This document shows positions 26,181 through 40,900 of a stretch of DNA of 64,000 nt, piece after piece (position 1 is the first letter of the stretch; every line of letters begins with the position of its first letter). The notes beneath the pieces were generated by a model, which worked only from the letters and a program-made list of their open reading frames with translations, was not told the origin of the DNA and ran no database searches. The position numbers were made by a program, and so were the translations under genes. Source of the stretch: Aquila chrysaetos chrysaetos. Its lineage: Eukaryota; Chordata; Aves; Accipitriformes; Accipitridae. Location: positions 11,626,001-11,690,000 of the forward strand of contig NC_044009.1 in NCBI RefSeq assembly GCF_900496995.4. Direction: 5' to 3'.

Positions 26181-29100
26181 TTTATGTCAGACTTTAAATT
26201 AATAATAAGGCATCTATCCACAGGCAAATATTGGTTTTGCAAGACCCATTCAGCACGGACTCAGCAGCCAGCCGAGGCTTCCCAAGCAGCCAAGATTCAG
26301 TTACAATCGCAGCACAGGTCCTATTTCAAACATCACCTGGCCTTGCACAGTTATCATCGACTCCTCCTTGCTAAGGAGAGCCTGAAACTAGTAGCATGTC
26401 AGCTTAAACTGCTGAACTCCAAAAGATCCATTCCTGAGACAAAAAAAGGCCAGACCACGCCCTTGCCTCCATTGCCAATGGGTGTATTTCCACAAATATT
26501 TCTAGTGAGAAAATGCAGGTGTCCTTCCTTTCTGGGCTCAAGCAGGCAGCTGAGCATGCATAGATATGACCACACATACAAACCCAAGGGATGTGCAGAG
26601 CTGAAAGGGAGAAGGATAAATCCTCACCACGCTGGGGCACAAGCCTGGGGACACAGCAGATGTGGGATCAAGTTCACTTCTCCGTTAGCTTTTTGAGCAG
26701 TCACCTTCCTCTGCATTAATCAGTGGAAAATATACTGATTTCCTTTGCAGAGTGCTTTGAGACCTGCTGATGGCAGAAGCAACATAAGAGCCAAGCACTG
26801 TTGTTGTGATCCAAGTTCAAGAAACCTTCTGCAATTAGTCTTGCCGAGAGCAGCTTGTCCTGTAGTTGAGGATTTATTTTTTTGAAGTATCTGGGGCTGT
26901 TGCAGCTTCAGCTTACCTGTGGAAATGCACCTTCAGTTTTCTTTCTTTCAGGTCAGTAATGCTTCTAAATAAGCAGAACCACCCGAGAAATAACCAAAGA
27001 AAACTAGAGGACTTCCACCGTAAGCTGACAGCAAAACTGGACACTACGTGACCAACACTGAAGGATAAAACCACTTAAGCACCAAATTCACCAGGGAAAT
27101 CAAGACAAAAAAAGTCACATTTCACATGTGATTACCTAAAAGGGTCAACTCCTGAGTCCAGCAAATAATTTTGCAATTGGTAAATAACTCAGTGTCACAA
27201 GTGCTGCATAGCTTCTTTCCCCGAGCTGCTTGGTAGATCTAGACAGAGGAGAGGAGCTTTGGAGAAACACGGGTCTTTTCTGGAACATGCGTCATCACCT
27301 TACATTGCGTCTGAACAGATGGTAAAGCTGTGCAAGGCAGGGGCAGAGATCAGAAGATTAAAAGGCACCACTTTTGCTGAATGCCATGCATGACCTGCCT
27401 GGTTAAATGAGCCACATGCAAGACAGACAGCCCCTGCTTCCTCTTCCCGTTGCCCAGAAGTTTGCACGTCCACCCATGCTACTCAACGTTGGCCCAAGAT
27501 GGAGAGCAGAAATGGATTTTGCCAATCAAGAAGTGTGTTTGCAGCTTCTCGTGGTATACGTTAGGATCTGTGTGGCACCGAGTGCCAGGCAGCAAGGTGG
27601 GATACAGCAACACCTGGGTACAAACCTCCCAGAAACTGGGACGGAAAGGGGTGCTCCCAGCTAGAGCAGTTGGAAGATGCCATGAGGAGTCACGTCAATG
27701 TCCATGGGTAACCCCTAAGCTCTGTTCACAGCATTTCTGAAAGAAGTTCCCTAGTTAGCTTTGTGAAAAGGGGGTTGTTTTACCTACTTGGTTCTGGGTG
27801 GTAGCACAAGCTCCCCATCCTACAAAGGCTCTGTCTCCTCAGAGACCAACGCTATGTCCACAGCACTGCTGGAGGGCAGGCCTAAGCCGATGTTCACCTC
27901 AGGTCTACCTGGGTTCAGGGTGAAGTTTTTAGGTGAGCACGTGGGAAGGAACAGAACTCTAGCACTACTCTTTTGTCTTGGTGCAAGCCTGCTTGTGCAA
28001 GTCCTCCACTGTGCATCCCACAGGAACTTGCAGCAGCATCCAACAGCTGATGTCTGGGAAGTGTCTGAGCTGGGCTTCTCATAGCCATAATGTGGAAGCA
28101 GACACACAGGACAGGAATGGCAGGACGCCTGAACACACTCCCTGATCCACATATCCCAAAGGAGATGCAGGACAAGTGCTGGCTGAGTGCCCCACCATAG
28201 TCAACAGCAGCACAGGGAGCAGGATCTGGGTCTCCCAAGTCCCCACGCTAACCTCTGTGCCATCCTTCCGCTGAAATGGCTGAGCTCAGCTGAAGCTAGG
28301 AGGCTTGCATCTGGTTTGCTCTCTCTGCCCTGGTATGCCCCCATCACTGAAAGAGCCAACATGTCCATTATGAAGCTCACACTGAGTACTTTGCTATTAG
28401 GGAATCCAGATCACCTGTGGTTTTAGGCAAGCTCTTAAAACCTTGAGCATCCATTGACTGAGGAGATGCCTCTTGCTAGCCCTACAAAACCTGCAAACCA
28501 AAATCTGAGTTACTGCAGCTCAGCGTCTCCCCAGCACTATTTTCAGCACAGATCACCCCAGGGTACGCAAGAGAGCCTTGCTCCCCTCCACAGTCCCTTT
28601 CCACATACTGCTGGGCAGCCCCAGACAGAATAAGATGAAGATCTAAGTGTGGCCATGTGCATTGCTTCAAAGGTTACACAAAAACGTGTTGGGAGATGCA
28701 GTTCATCCGCTCCATGGCTTTGCTCAGCCTCCAGCTGGCCTAAAGCTCCTGGTGGTCACAGCAACCTGGGCAGCAGCTTTTACTATCACTGCAATTAAGT
28801 TCGGCTCATTTCTCCTTAATCCAGGCCTCTACATCCCATGTACCCCTGGCAATACAAGAGCACTGAGCTCTTTGTGGACAGGGAGTGGGGAAGACATTGG
28901 ATACAGGCCAGGCTGTGTTTGGAATTGAGATGAGGAGCACAACTCAGCTGGCAATGTGTTGGAGGTAATTGCTAGTTCACAGCCCGAAATGTGCCTGCTT
29001 TACACTTGCAGATAAGCATCCTCATCCCTTTGTGTGCTGGTGCAGGTGTGTGCAAGCGGATACAGCAGCACAGCACAACTCAGCCACTTCTTTTTCAACA

Positions 29101-32100
29101 GCTCTTGCCAGCATTCATGCAGCCCCCATGGCATAGTGCTCCTCATCCTCCCCCTTTCAATTCTGCAGGCACCTGCCTTATTCAGGGTCTGAGTTGCTCC
29201 CAAGGGGTTGGAGGAAGATGCTTCTTGTTACTAGAGCGGAAAGATGCTCAGTGCAAACTGGGGTCTGATGGGAGGCAGAGAGAAGCAGTGCCCCAGCTTC
29301 CACTGCCAACTGGACCGCATCCCTGTTGGTGCCACCAGGATCTTCTACATCTTAGGCAAGTCTCTGAGTCTCCAAAACCAATTCTTTCAGAAAGATCACT
29401 AAGAAAAACCCATGGGATACAGGCTCAGCCGTGCTGCTGGCTGGGTCTGGGACATGGAGCCATGGCAGGCTCGCCCCGCTTGGGCTGCTGGATCTGGCCC
29501 CGTTCCCTGGCAGTCTGACCTCCTAAATACTTCACCAGGACTTCAGCTGTCCATGGATACAAGGGCAGGTATCTCACACAGCCCTGACGCTCCTGTGCCA
29601 GCATCCCCAACCTGCTCTCAGGGGCCTTTGACCCCTCTTTTTGCTGTCAGCGTCTTGCCCAGCATAAGCCTAGATGTGCCGTGAGCCACTTGGATGCCAG
29701 ATTTAACTCTTGTGGACCCACTCAAGATGGGTAGGGCTCCATTTCATTGCTACCAGCCCCATCACCCCCATCACTGGTGGACAGTCTTATCAATAATGAA
29801 GTTAATGATGCTTTGAATTACATCTGCACATTCCTCTCCCTTGACTTGGGACCGTGGAAGAGTTCATCTGCTCTTTTTCTGCTTTTCCTCTTTGATTTTT
29901 CTCCAGGAATCATCAGCTTCCTTTAAGTCATTTTCACATGTCCACAGAGGAGGAGGTTCTTTGGAATAAATGACATAATGCAGAGAGGTACTACCTTGTC
30001 TGCAGAGCCTGGCAGCCCAACATGAATCTGAAAGCCACGCAGCCTTACCTGTGTGTCTCAAGGGCCTCCCCAGGCTGCAGCAGAGATTAATTAAGTGGTG
30101 AGTAAACACCGCAGCTCTCCCCAGCCTGGCAGCTGGAGCATAAAGCTGACTTCAGCAGAGAAGAACAGCTAGGCTGCAGGGATGGTGAGTGATCAGTATC
30201 ATATCAGGCAATATGAGGCCAGTTTGGGTTCCTTAAGGAAATCTATCCTCTGCTTTGAAGATAAGAAAGAGGGGCTGAGCAAAGGGAACAAGGACAGCAT
30301 TGGTCATGGTTTCAGTTTGGCTCTCCTGCATTTCCTCTGCAGCACCCTGAACGGAGGAGCATCCCTGAAGCCCCCCAAGGGCACATCACTGGCAGGGACT
30401 TGGGGCTGGCAATTAAAGCCTTGCCACCAAGCAATGGGAACTCATTAAAGGTACCTGCTCTCGTCTGAGCTCTTGACCCTCAGCACCCATTAGGGTTAGA
30501 AAACAGCACCGTGCACCCAGCCTGGGTTAGAAGCTCCATGAGGAAGGGACTGCCAGCAGTGCCCATTTCTCTGCAGTGCCACCAGTGCAGCAGATCCCAG
30601 CCTGGCTGGTGGCTGTGCCCCGTCCTCCATGGAGGAACACATGCTTGGGGCACCTGGCTGCACGGATGTCCCATCAGCCAGGAAACTCAGTCTTCCCCTC
30701 CGATGCGCAGCCCCTTACACCTGTGCACATCGCTCAAAGCCTGCTCTAATATGTCCTGCACCTGAGAAAACACAGGAGAGCATCGTGTTTCCAGAGGTCC
30801 TGGGGCCAGCCCCTCCAGAGGCCACTATGTTTTCCTTTCACCGTGCTGTTTTACACTGTGCAGGGCAGGTTAATAGCCATTTCAGCCAGGCAGGGGGTTT
30901 ATCCAGAGTCTGAGAAAGAGTTCCTGATCCAAAATGCAATTTGGTGGTTGGAAGGGACCCATTTCCCCAGAACTCAATTCGTAACTGCAAAGCAGTTCCA
31001 GAGCTGCTTTGCCGAAAATGAATTGGTGAGCTCAGCATTAGACTGTCGCAGACGTTGAAGTCACTGCTGCGAAGACAAAACCCTCCAGACTGATGCCTCC
31101 ATCAGTTCAAGCTGCTGCTGAAGGGAGCTACAGGTTACCAGCTCACAGCCCAACCTGTCCCCAGGCATTGCAGGGAAGCGTGGGACAGCATTGCCTTTGG
31201 GTGTCCCCAGCTGACCCCAATCAGTTTGCTATAATTCATTCATCATTCCTCACTGCTTATTAACATCATTAATACGACAGAGCCCACAAGTCTTGCGGCG
31301 CCACTTCACCCTCCATCTGCTCACCCCACAGCGGTAGTTTTCTTCCCGTTTTTCACACCACCTTCATTCCCACCGTGCTTAACTGAATGTCTTCCCTTAC
31401 CTCCTTTCTCACCCTGCCGGGTGACAAACCAAAACCCAGTATGGATCGTATCAAGGTCAAAACTGGCTGACAGACTTGAAAAGATGGGCAAGCATTTGCT
31501 ACAAGACAGCCTGATGCTGGTGGGGACAGATGACAGCAGCAATTTGTTTTTTCCACATAGGAGACTGAAAGTTTTTTCTAGGTATTCCTAATTCAGGGCA
31601 ATGCTGATGATGTTTTCTCTCTCCAGCTTGTTTGAGGATTCAGCAGCAGTAACCAGACACAACCTCATTTGATGGCACTGCCCTTATTTCTTATGGGCCC
31701 ATCGTTAGTGAAAAGTCATGTTAAACAGCAAAATGTGATGTTTTTCCTCCCTTAAGGCTGAACTGAGGGCTTCTCACCTCTGCTCAGAGCCCAAACGCAG
31801 CAGTGCTGAAAGAATGTGAATCTGGACAAGCTGCAAACTTTGCAAGGCTGATATTAAAAAGCAAAGACAGAGATACCTCAAGGCATGAGAGAGCCCACAG
31901 CTCCCTGACCCTGGGATACAGGCAGCTCTGTTGGAGCTGCAGTGCTGAGTCCCGCTTTGATTTTCAAATAGCTCATTTATTCTGTCCTTACTGCTAGACT
32001 CTGCAATTATTTGTCCTTGGTTTTCCCAGCTCAGGGCATGCAGCCTTTGCTTTACCCTCCCACAAATCTTGCTGTGCAAGAGGCGAAACGAGCCCTGGCC

Positions 32101-34061
32101 GCAGGGACAGTTGTTGCAACAGTCCATGGCTCTGCTCAGAAATCCAAGCCTTCGGGAGGCATTTACAAAGCTCTGCTTGCTTTCAAAACAGGCTCTTCCT
32201 TGACCCTTTGGAGCTCCTTGTTGGTCAGCCCACACCATAAAAAGCAGGCACCGTTCTGAGACGGTCTGCTGCACCAACCCAGACTGGCCTTAATTTTCAA
32301 CTTGCAAAGCAAGGAAGCAGAAAGGATCACTGAACCCTTTCTGCTGGGTAGGAGATTTCTCACAGACATAGCCAGGCTCCTGTTAGAGCTCAATTACCAA
32401 GTCAAGCCCTGCATCACTGCCAAGCAAGTTTACAAGAACTGGGGAAAAGCACAGACCCATCAACATTGCTTCTTAGCAGCTCAGGGATGCAAACTCTTCC
32501 CCTGAAAAGCCATTGCATGCTCAGAGTGTGCAATTCAGCCTCAGGAGCATTTATCAGACAGTCCCAGGACTCCGTGATGACTTTTCATCTCCTTTGCACC
32601 GTGCATGAATGGTGATAACCATGGGCCAGTTCTGCAGGAACAGGGCCAAAGGACCCCTTCCAGGGCCTGCAGAAGCAGCGTGCGGAGCCATGCGTGACCT
32701 TGAAGATTGGCTGAAACGATGCCAAGAGAGCTTACACGTACTGCCCTCTCTTCACGATAAAGACACCTTTTTCTAATAAACAACAGCTTCAAAGAAGCAA
32801 AAAACCAGACAATAATTTCTGTTCCAAGATTCCCATTGTTAACTAATTTCAGCATCAAGAAAGATTTGGGTGACATCTCATTTTGGAATAACATCTGCCC
32901 CGGAGGGCCAAGTCCTTTCAAACTACTACGGCGAATAGCAGCAACTGCAGTACTCCAGCAAATCTAACCTCAATAAAAGCCCAGCTTCCCTGGCATCTGG
33001 ACAGTAGGGAAAAAAATAGCAAATGCAGAAAGCAAGCAATCAGTGCAAAGTTTATTTTAATAAACTCTTGCGAGTTAAATAATCTCAGCTCTGATTAGCA
33101 CTGGAGATTAAAAAATGTAAATATTTACCAGAACATCTTCAATATCCTCATAGAGTCAAAAGGCCAATTTCTGCATGCAGCATGTCAGTACTGCTTGCTA
33201 TCGCAAGCTCTGAGCTTTCAGCACTCTCAGACGACTGCAGAATTATGCAGGGAGCTTAAATATAATTATATTTATTACAAAGCCAAAGTATTACAGTGTT
33301 ATTTGCTTTCTGTTCCAAGGCTAAAGTTTCTATGCTTTCTTCCTCCTGTGTGAGACTCAGAAATCTCCTTTAACAAAAGCTGTGATTCCCGCTTTGCTCA
33401 AGGAGCCAGATTTAACAAAAAATAGCAGGTATCGTGATGCCTGCAGTAAATCAGGGCTGCGAGACCTACTGTAAGTCCCCCATTGGCTTCAGGGTGGCTG
33501 CCTTTGATTCTCCTTCACTTCAGCAACCTTTCGTTCCAGCGCAGCATGTTTGCACACAAGCCTGCCAGTCACCTGCCTTTCTACTCCAGGAGGTCAGCAG
33601 GGGGAGGACCGGCCATTTGTATCCACATCACGCACACAGAAAATCCTCACCCGCCTCATTTCACCATGAGTTTCAAGCAGACACCTCAGGTCTTGCAAAC
33701 CTTCATCCAGACAGAGCTAGCACATAGCGGGGCTTGCTCTGCAATGAAGGAACATCTGCCCTGGATTGCCGGTGACACTGGTTCCCAGTAAGCTCTGGAT
33801 ATACAGTCTCATCAAAAAGAAACCAGTTGCCTGGATCCTTCACCAGATTACTAGGTACCTTATTCAAGGAGGCTTAAAGCTGGTCTTAATTAACAAAAGT
33901 GCTATGAATGGGCCTGCTCCTGTCTTACACTCGGTAATAGGATTGCATCTCAAATACTTCACCACAGACACAGAACCTAGTGTGTACATCAGCATTTGGG
34001 GTAGACTGTGAATTTGAGGTGAAGCAAAAGGAGCAGTCTCTCCCTGCTTACAGGTTAGCAT

Positions 34062-34097
34062 CTTCTGCTGTGATCCCACCTTTCTGCTGTGATCCAG
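34062..34097 (+). repeat. Short direct repeat, period 19
   Basis: CTTCTGCTGTGATCCCA and TTTCTGCTGTGATCCAG lie 19 bp apart. Confidence 0.7.
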
Positions 34098-34730
34098 CCT
34101 GTCTTTCAATGCACAATTCACAATTTTGGTACTGTGCAAGCAGTAGATCAAGATGCCACGGATGCCACCTGCCTTTTTGTCCAAGCCTTCATACTCACCC
34201 TCCAGAGCTATTTGCCTCCAGGATGGAGGGCTTTGAGCTGCTGCTTTTGCTGCTTGGATTGGGTTGCTTCTGGACCCTGGAGCCGGCCTGGGCACACAGA
34301 ACGCATGGTGCTAACAAAGCGAATAGCATCACCACTTTGCACTTGAACCCCACTCTTCTCTTCCTCACCCCCCTTGTACTCACAGACCTTAGTCCCCCAT
34401 TGCCAGGTTTAACATCTCCATGGTGGGGTTGGGTCTGTCGCTGATGGAGAAAACTGGGACTTTTTGCTTAGCAAACCCATTGCTGACCTAAGGTAGCATG
34501 AAAGCTGCGCAGTCAGGGAGTGACATGGAGCAATAAAGCCAACATGAAGGAGCAATGAGGCATTTAATTGCTTTAAAAAGACTGGTGGATGCCATGGCCT
34601 GGGTGAGGGCAAGGAGGGAGGCTTTCCTCCCTTCCGGTTGGTGAGAAAAGCCAGTGAGGACCTTTCCTGAAAGCAGGGTCAAACCAACCTGACTGCGTGA
34701 GCAGTTGTAATTTTGGTTCTTAATTATAGA

Positions 34731-34995
34731 CTCATAGAATGATTTGGGTTGGAAGGCACCTTTAAATGTCATCTAGTCCAACCCCCTTGCAATGAGCAGG
34801 GACATCTTCTACTAGATCAGGTTGCTCAGAGCCCTGTCCAACCTGACCTTGGATGTTTCCAGGGATGGGGCACCTACAGCTTCTCTGGGCAGCCTGCTCC
34901 AGTGTTTCACCACCCTTATCATAAAAAATTTCTTCCTTATATCTAGTCTAAATCTACCCTCCTTTAGTTTAAAACCATTAGCCCTTCATGCAGTG
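34731..34995 (-). mobile_element. CR1 LINE 3' fragment
   Basis: The minus strand ends in CCCAAATCATTCTATGAGTC, the CR1 3' terminus with its octamer-type ATTCTATG tail. Before it lies the ORF2 C-terminus (VVKHWSRLPREAVGAPSLE, then ALSNLI). The similarity fades at about 34995, so the element is heavily 5'-truncated and lacks the reverse transcriptase core. Confidence 0.9.
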
Positions 34996-37900
34996 AACAA
35001 AGACACAGTGTTTAGTTCAGGCAGGAGACACCTCTTCACTTTCCCAGCCCTCCTTCTATCTAATGGGAGATACACGCCAGGACTTCTCTTGCACTGGGAC
35101 ATCTTCTGCACTGGGATGACAGGTCATGCTCTCTTTGTGCCAGTGGTGCAAAGATGGCAATCCATGCACATTGGAGGTTTGGCTCCGCATTGCAGGACCG
35201 GGGAATTTCCCCCCACCCCGTTTCGCAGCAGGCAGCACTTTTGGCCCTTGAGGGATGATGCTCCTGACCTGCAGAGGTGGGCAAAGCTGAGGAGAAGATG
35301 TGAGCTGCCAGGGCAGAGCCCTGTCTGTACATCTGCCCGGCCTCTCCCGAGCACAAGCAAGGGCCCTGAGATTCATGCCTTCCTCAGGAACGCCTGGTGT
35401 TTATACAGCAGTTAATCTGCTAGCTGACACGGTGTTTATTAAGCTGCAAGTCACCTTGCAGTCTGTGAGCCGTGGTGCTGTGTAAGAAGTGGTCCTGCCT
35501 GGCCATTTCAGTGATCCACCAGCAAGTGAGCAGGCAGGTCCACATGGGAAACAGCACGGGTCACTACTGCTTGCTGGCTGAGCTCGGATTTCCAGCCCTC
35601 CTGCAAAACACTCAGCACCTCTAACAACACCGTTGCCTGCTTCCCATGCCTCCAACGGAGGGGAAACCCTTGCTTTTGGGGGCATGGGGCAGCAGAGGTG
35701 CATGGGGGGCTCAGCAAGATGCAGGTCTTCTCCAGCTGCGTTTTGGCACCTCTTGACATGCCCTTGCTCTTACAAACTGGGAGAAAAAATCAAGTCATAA
35801 TAAGATTGTAAAAGCCACCAGCTTGCTGGGATTTAAGAGACAAAAACTACAGGTAAGAGGCAGCACTGCATCTCTTCCTCATGAAGATCCCATCAACTCT
35901 TCAAGTGCCACCTGCAAAGACCAGGGTTTGCAGAGTTTAAAAGAAAAAGCAGGAATAAAAGCCTCTTGCTGACATCCTTAATGCATCAAAAAAGGTCCCT
36001 GCAAGTCTTTTTCTTTTAATAAAAATCTTTTTCAAGTTGAGATTAGCTCATTTCAATGCAAGTAGAATACACAGTGCTCTCTGAAGAGGCCATGCACTGA
36101 AAGTTCACACAGCCAGTACTAAAAATGGTGGTTTTGCTGTCAGAAATCTTGAACCGAGAAACAGGCATCTGAGCCAAGTGGGATTTTTGACCCGCTCTGT
36201 TGCTGGACCTTTTCCCACTTAAAGTCTTAGGCTGAGTTTCACAGCAAGCCAACCATTTGATTTGGCAGACGTGCTCAGGCCAGACCTGCCTTTTAAGTAG
36301 CTCTGAGCCATTAAAAAGAAAATACACAGCTCCACAATACAACAAAACCAGCTGTTCTTGAACAGCGGTCAAGAGGGACAATAAGTCTTCTCATGTTGGG
36401 AGGAATTAGCAAGCCTTTCCTTCCCACTGAGCCAATATAAGGAAGGGAAAGGCTCAGTAAAGGGCTGAGCAGTGCCGGCGCTCAGAGTAAACAGAGGTGA
36501 GCTGCAAAATTGTCTCCGGACTGAGCCGTCAAACAATGGGGCCCAAAGGGAAATGGAAAAGCAAATATTAATGTTTTGCCATTCACATGGCCCCGGAGAA
36601 AAGAGAACAATGCCTTCAGTTGGACACCACCTTGATGTCTTCCTCCTCCTCCCCTCTTACTCTATAAATGTCATCTTAGGACCCGTGATTTCTTTGGACA
36701 AAGTAAGCAATTGCCAAGGGCTGCCTGCTGCCCAGTGGAGCCCTGCTGCCTCCTTTTCCCATGCCAGAGTGGACAACTTAATTATAAAAGTATTCCCGTG
36801 CCCCCCACCCCAAAGTCATGCTCCTCCTCATGAAGCAAAAAACAGAAGCAAATGAGAACCCCTTTGACCTCGACTGTAGCAATGAACTCCTATCAGCTGG
36901 GACAAGAGCAGGGCTTGGACAAAGAAACACATGCACCTAACTAGTCTTAAACCTGGCAGAAAGGGTGAGCAAAATGCCAGGGGACTCAACAAACTGGGAA
37001 CATCCTCACAGAGAGGCAGAGATGAGGTCTTGGCTTGTTCTTTACTTCTTCTCTGGCAGCGTGTTGATAATCCAGCCTGGCTTTATCAGACATGCTGCAC
37101 TTCAGCTCATCAGAGTATATTAGCAGGACCAAGGTCCTCTCTTGGCCAGAGGATCCCTCATGGCAATGGTCCCCTTGAAGGATGAAATTCAGCCTCCAGC
37201 AAGAGGTGAAGCCATGCATCGGGGGGACACTCCTGTAGATGTCACTGCAGTGGTGGCATCTGCTAAGGCTGAGCTCTGGGAGACTCTTCCAGGGAAAAGT
37301 GCCTCTCCTGGCTGCACCAACAGCACCTGGAAGGATTTGTCATCGAGGCAGGTGATTAGCAGTTCCAATGGCAATAAAAAGCAGGCTCCTTGGGCTCCTC
37401 TCTGGGGCTCAGCATGGGGGGAGGAGGCATCAGGCTGTCTTCTCTGCCGGTGCAGAGCTGTGCAAGCCACGCTGAAATGCAGCTGGCTCTTATCCTGGCC
37501 TAATTGTTCCAGAGGCAAACGAGACAGAGAAGAAGAGGAGAGAGTCCTTGTGCTCGGCCATTTGATATAGGAGGTTGTCATGGAAACCGCTGTGTAATTA
37601 AAGCCTCCCTCTCTGCTCTTGTATGCTTTAGTTGTGTAGGAGATGGGCTGCATCATTTGGGGCTTTTCAGTTATTGTTGCTGTTATAAAGCGAGCTGTCA
37701 CCGTTTCCTCTTGAAATCAGGCTGTTTCAGCAATGTGACCGCGTCTCGGAAAAATGTGGCATTGCTAGATGTTTACTGTCTTCAAACAGGAACATTTATT
37801 TATTGCTGATCAGCAGCCATGACTGTCCTGCACTCTCCTTTAGTTTATTTCCTCCAGAGCAGCAGCAAGAGTAACTGCTGGTGGCCTCCCAGGATGCAGT

Positions 37901-40900
37901 GCCAAGCTGGAAGAAAACCCTACCTGTTTGGAGTTCAATGAATATTTAAGAGCCCAATCATGACCAGCAGAGCAAGGCCATATAACCCCACACCACATCC
38001 GTGCTGATGCCAGTAAATTGTGTGCTGCAGGCGCTTAACAACACTGAGGCCAACAGCACAGCCCAAACCTAGAAGAGATTTATTGTCCTGCCATAAAGGC
38101 ATCGTGCAGTGAAATGCTATGGTCACATGCCAAATGCTGAAACACTCATAGCACCAAAGGTGTCCCAGATTGATGCTGGTGCAGAAAGCTCAGCCCTCAG
38201 ATGGGGAAGGATGTGTGAAACCCTTCTCTCCAGCCCCTCTGCAATAGCTGCTCCATGGGATGGCATCGAGGAGAGGGGACACCAAGGACAGTTGGGGTTC
38301 ACCTCCGGCAGAGAAGCTGGGGAACCAGGGGCATGCTAAGTTCTACTGCTCCAGCTAGATGAGCCACAAGCCACCTTTCTGCTGTGTGCCCCTGCTTTTG
38401 CTGCTCAGCTGAGCCAGAGCGTGGATGTCCCGCTGCACAGTATGGGTTTGGCAGGGTCACCCATCAGAGGTTTCTATTAGCTGCTGTGTGAGTTAATCAC
38501 CCAGGAAATAGCCATGAGTGAGAGACGGCTGGTTCTCGCTCCTAGCCTTCAAAACTGGACTTTATAACATGATGAAAAGACCTGCACATCATCATCGACA
38601 TCAGGTGAAAAGGGGCTGGGATGCACTCTGCAGCCATAGGGGATGATGTACAGTAATGCGCAGGTATCTGTGCTTCTTCATAACAGGCTGTGTTTAAGAC
38701 CATGCAGCCTGACTTTCTGGCAGGTAAGGAATCTTTTAAGACAGAATAGTTTTATTCTTCCTTTTTCCAGATGTAACTGAAAACTCAGGTTTTTGTTGTT
38801 GTTTTTTTTTTAAATAAACCTCCTAGCATGGAATGAATCACTGTTTTATCATTCCATCTCACATTCTTTCCCCAAATGGCTTACAATAAGTTTTAACTTA
38901 ATAAAATCAGAGGAATGTACTGAGAAGTCTCAATAGCGGTGTTTTTTTCCTATATAGCAGCCGGTAAATCATGCTGTACACTGTAACGGAGCAGGTTCAT
39001 TAAATTGTACCACTTTGATGTTATCTCTCTGGCTGAGCTGCAGGAAAGTCTGGGAAAACACGTGATACTTCTAGGGGAAAACATTTGTTTTGTTCATTAG
39101 TATGCATTAAAGCCTGGCTGCCTAGGAGCTAGTCATCACAAAGTAAATAAAGCAGCTCTGATTTCAGGTGAAAAGCAAGCAAAAGCAATATCCATCCTGA
39201 CAGGAAGGCTTAGCTGTAAGCCATCCTCAAGTTTTTGCAGAGACCTCCAGTAATAACCCTCCATTGTGACTGCTGCAGCCCATGGGCCCAGAGTCTTCCC
39301 ACGAGCTTCTGATGCAGCTTTGTGTGGCACAAGGGAGCTGCAGGTGCCTCTTCACACCTGCTCAGAAAAGCCCCAGTGTAAAGGTACTACAGTGGAAGTA
39401 ATCTGGTGGGACACCAACGGTAAGGAGCAAGCCCCATGGTAGGGACTGACCACCTCCCGGCAGGAGATGAAGCAGTGCCAGTGTCGGGACAAGGCTGAAT
39501 CGAAATGTTACGTCTTTGATACAAAGACATTGGAGAAAAATGCTGCAAACACAGTGAAAGAAAAACTCCCTCAGCCGAGGAGAACCATAATGTTGAGCTG
39601 AGCCATGGAAAGGAGCTCTCTTGCTCCTCTTGGGCAGGCAGGCAGTGAGGGAGGAGCCTTTCCTGTTTTGAGAGGAAGGTTACTTTTGAACGGCCAACCC
39701 AGGATTCTCCTGGGCCATGTTCAATCAAAAGCACCGTTTCTTTGGAGAAAACCATGGGGATTGATCTCCAGTTGTGGAGGCGTGCCCAGTGTGGCTGTCC
39801 CTCTTTCTCCACCACGTGCAACTCTGTCACCAGGGTCCATGCTTGCCGGTAACAGCTCTCCAGCACAGCCCTACACGTGAGGAGCAGGTAGCACCCTGAG
39901 AAATGGTTTTCAAAGAGGTGAAGCCCAGATGTATGTCTTACGATGAGGAGGAATGCCATAAAAGCAAGGAGAGAAGGGATGCTGGTGCCAGGAAAAGGCC
40001 AAGGACAAAGAGTGGGAGGAGGGAAGGTAGTGAGGAGAGGAGCATGGATTATCAGCACCTGGGCTGAAGGTCTCCTCACCTGGAGAAGGTGAGGACATAG
40101 GGCTCACCTTGGGGAAGGCTCCTGAGAGAGAAACCAAGGAGGCACAGACATCACAGCTGGTGGGAGAGGCGAATTGGGAGTGATGGACCACTCTTTCCTG
40201 CTGCACATCCAAGCTGGTGTGCAGGGTGAGGACGTAAGGCTGCTGGTGAGCTGTGGCTGGTCACAGCTGATATTTTCCCCACCAAACAGCGTGCTCAGCT
40301 TTAATGCATCTCCCGTATTTGCAGCAAACAGAGAGTGCTGCTGGGATGTGCTTGTTCTCTGATGGATATCTTTCATCACTGCAAAACACTGCATACTGCT
40401 TCAATAATAAACAAGAAAAAAAGGCAGCTAAATCACCGTTCCCCCCTCTTTATATAACAATTTATTTTACAGCCCAATTGCTGGCAGCAGGTGCGGTTAC
40501 CATCAGGCTTAGAGAATCTCACTCCTGGAAAAAAAACAAAAAACCCAACAGCAAAAAGAACATTACAGGGCTGCACCATCAAGTGTTCAGATACTAAGTT
40601 GTGCTGGGACAAGCTCGCCTCCAACAGCCTTATTCTGGGAACCTTTAAGTGGCTCCTCAGCATTGTACAGGAGCTCTGGGGCAAAGGCAGGAAGGTGGTG
40701 GCAACACTCACAGCACACCCATCCCTCCCCAGCCAGAGCTAAGAGTGCTCCTTCCCAAAAGGGCTTTGCCCTTGCCCTGCTCACCTCCCGATTTCTGCAG
40801 GAGCCTGGAGGTTGCAGCACCCTTCGGGCACAAGCCTTGCTCGTTCACGCATCCCATGGGGCAGGGTGGTGCATGATAACATGGCAAGACTATGTACCCA

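Larger units (their letters stand above)
20197..34730. other. Intergenic sequence without a supportable gene
   Basis: No recognisable exon, RNA gene or interspersed repeat was found. AT-rich blocks at about 22.2-22.9, 24.6-25.3 and 25.7-26.2 kb alternate with GC-balanced sequence. A short direct repeat lies at 34.06 kb. Open frames do not exceed about 175 codons and resemble nothing known. Confidence 0.5.

Noticed and set aside
30930..30975. TTGGTGGTTGGAAGGGACCC resembling a CR1 3' end
   Set aside because: Only about 20 bp match and no adjacent CR1 sequence on either side. Too little to call.
39387..40079. 230-codon minus-strand frame with some hydrophobic stretches
   Set aside because: No recognisable family and irregular composition. 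Probably chance.
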